From NCBI GenBank assembly GCA_035280425.1, contig DATEFW010000034.1:248001-312000 (forward strand): a stretch of 64,000 nucleotides of DNA, given 5' to 3'. Of this stretch, positions 63,690 to 64,000 are shown piece by piece; position 1 is the first letter of the stretch, and each line of letters opens with the position of its first letter. Source of the DNA: QHXW01 sp035280425 (GTDB lineage Bacteria; Acidobacteriota; Terriglobia; Bryobacterales; Bryobacteraceae). Both the position numbers and the translations under genes were made by a program. The notes below the pieces were generated by a model. The model did not search any database and was not told where the DNA came from. It saw nothing but the letters and a program-made list of their open reading frames with translations.

Positions 63690-64000
63690 CTACTTCGGCG
63701 GGAGCGGAACCTGCTCGACTACCGGCTTGGCGCTGAAGATCATGTCGTTCTCGTACTTGATGTCCAGGCTCTTAGTCGTTGCATCGAGCCATTCTTTCAG
63801 CCGCTGGTTCTTGATATCCGTCACAATCTGGTCGTGCACCTCAGCCAGCGGTTTGGCCGTCACCGAATCCGCGCGAAAAATGTAGAAGCCGTTCGGCTGC
63901 TTCACGGGCTCGCTTACATCCCCTGCCTTCAAGGCAAACACCACCGAGCGGATGGATTCCGGCAGATTGTCGGAGCGTGAGAGCGTGCCAAAATCGCCGT
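63690..64000 (-). CDS. Parvulin-type peptidyl-prolyl isomerase, 5' end outside window
   Basis: The open frame runs to the window end, so only the C-terminal 100 or so residues are visible: GDFGTLSRSDNLPESIRSVV, FALKAGDVSEPVKQPNGFYI and FRADSVTAKPL form the second half of a parvulin rotamase domain, followed by a helical tail (QIVTDIKNQRLKEWLDATTK). Such proteins (SurA/PrsA-like) are usually periplasmic chaperones for exported proteins. The 27-base gap to the GMC fusion stop means the two genes converge. Confidence 0.8.
   Translation of the reverse strand, partial: GDFGTLSRSDNLPESIRSVVFALKAGDVSEPVKQPNGFYIFRADSVTAKPLAEVHDQIVTDIKNQRLKEWLDATTKSLDIKYENDMIFSAKPVVEQVPLPPK

Overview
The window looks like a chromosomal segment of a GC-rich (about 60% by eye) Gram-negative heterotroph, most likely an acidobacterium of the Solibacter/Bryobacterales type. 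This is inferred from gene content: a DUF1501/DUF1549 pair, Tat-exported glycoside hydrolase and Gfo/Idh/MocA proteins, proline- and glycine-rich secreted TPR and glycine-zipper proteins, a GMC oxidoreductase with a DUF1080 domain, and split gcvPA/gcvPB. No rRNA, tRNA, CRISPR array, prophage or insertion sequence was seen. Genes are tightly packed, often overlap by 4 bases, and several appear to start with TTG.

Layout. 1-10.2 kb: end of a PQQ-propeller protein, then a minus-strand block of housekeeping genes (class V aminotransferase, proS, priA, dinB, prmC, prfA, yqhQ). 10.3-16.4 kb: a secreted TPR protein, the glycine cleavage operon gcvT-gcvH-gcvPA-gcvPB, and yggX. 16.4-19.6 kb: an ATP-grasp ligase, a small unknown protein, and a radical SAM protein whose frame runs through a UGA to give the tail Cys-Sec-Ala-Glu-Pro, followed by a SECIS-like hairpin. 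19.6-22.2 kb: nadA-moaA and an ORF6N-domain gene carrying two near-identical palindromes. 22.2-25.4 kb: the DUF1549/DUF1501 pair. 25.5-30.5 kb: an ABC transporter (ATPase plus large FtsX-type permease) and typA. 30.5-34.8 kb: a large family 106-like glycosidase and a secreted esterase. 34.8-39.2 kb: an AlaX-type editing protein, a diaminopropionate ammonia-lyase-like enzyme paired with an M20 peptidase, and a glycine-zipper envelope protein. 39.3-47.2 kb: dus-rnhA, then a glycosyltransferase/membrane-protein/methyltransferase cluster. 47.2-50.6 kb: uvrB, a cysteine-rich membrane protein and thiE. 50.6-54.8 kb: a small membrane protein, an FmdE-like protein, modC, modB and a tryptophanase. 54.8-55.5 kb: a broken nucleotidyltransferase cassette. 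55.5-59.8 kb: an EamA transporter, a PfkB sugar kinase, murJ and a zinc-ribbon coiled-coil protein. 59.8-64 kb: a Tat-exported Gfo/Idh/MocA oxidoreductase divergent from a GMC-DUF1080 fusion, then the end of a parvulin isomerase.

The two most notable systems are the probable selenoprotein radical SAM enzyme, whose true end lies 12 codons beyond the apparent stop, and the GMC-DUF1080 fusion, which would place sugar C3 oxidation and keto-glycoside cleavage in one polypeptide. Weaker recurring signals are TANAAT boxes 6-13 bases before start codons that lack a Shine-Dalgarno sequence, suggesting frequent leaderless or short-leader transcripts, and the ORF6N palindromes.
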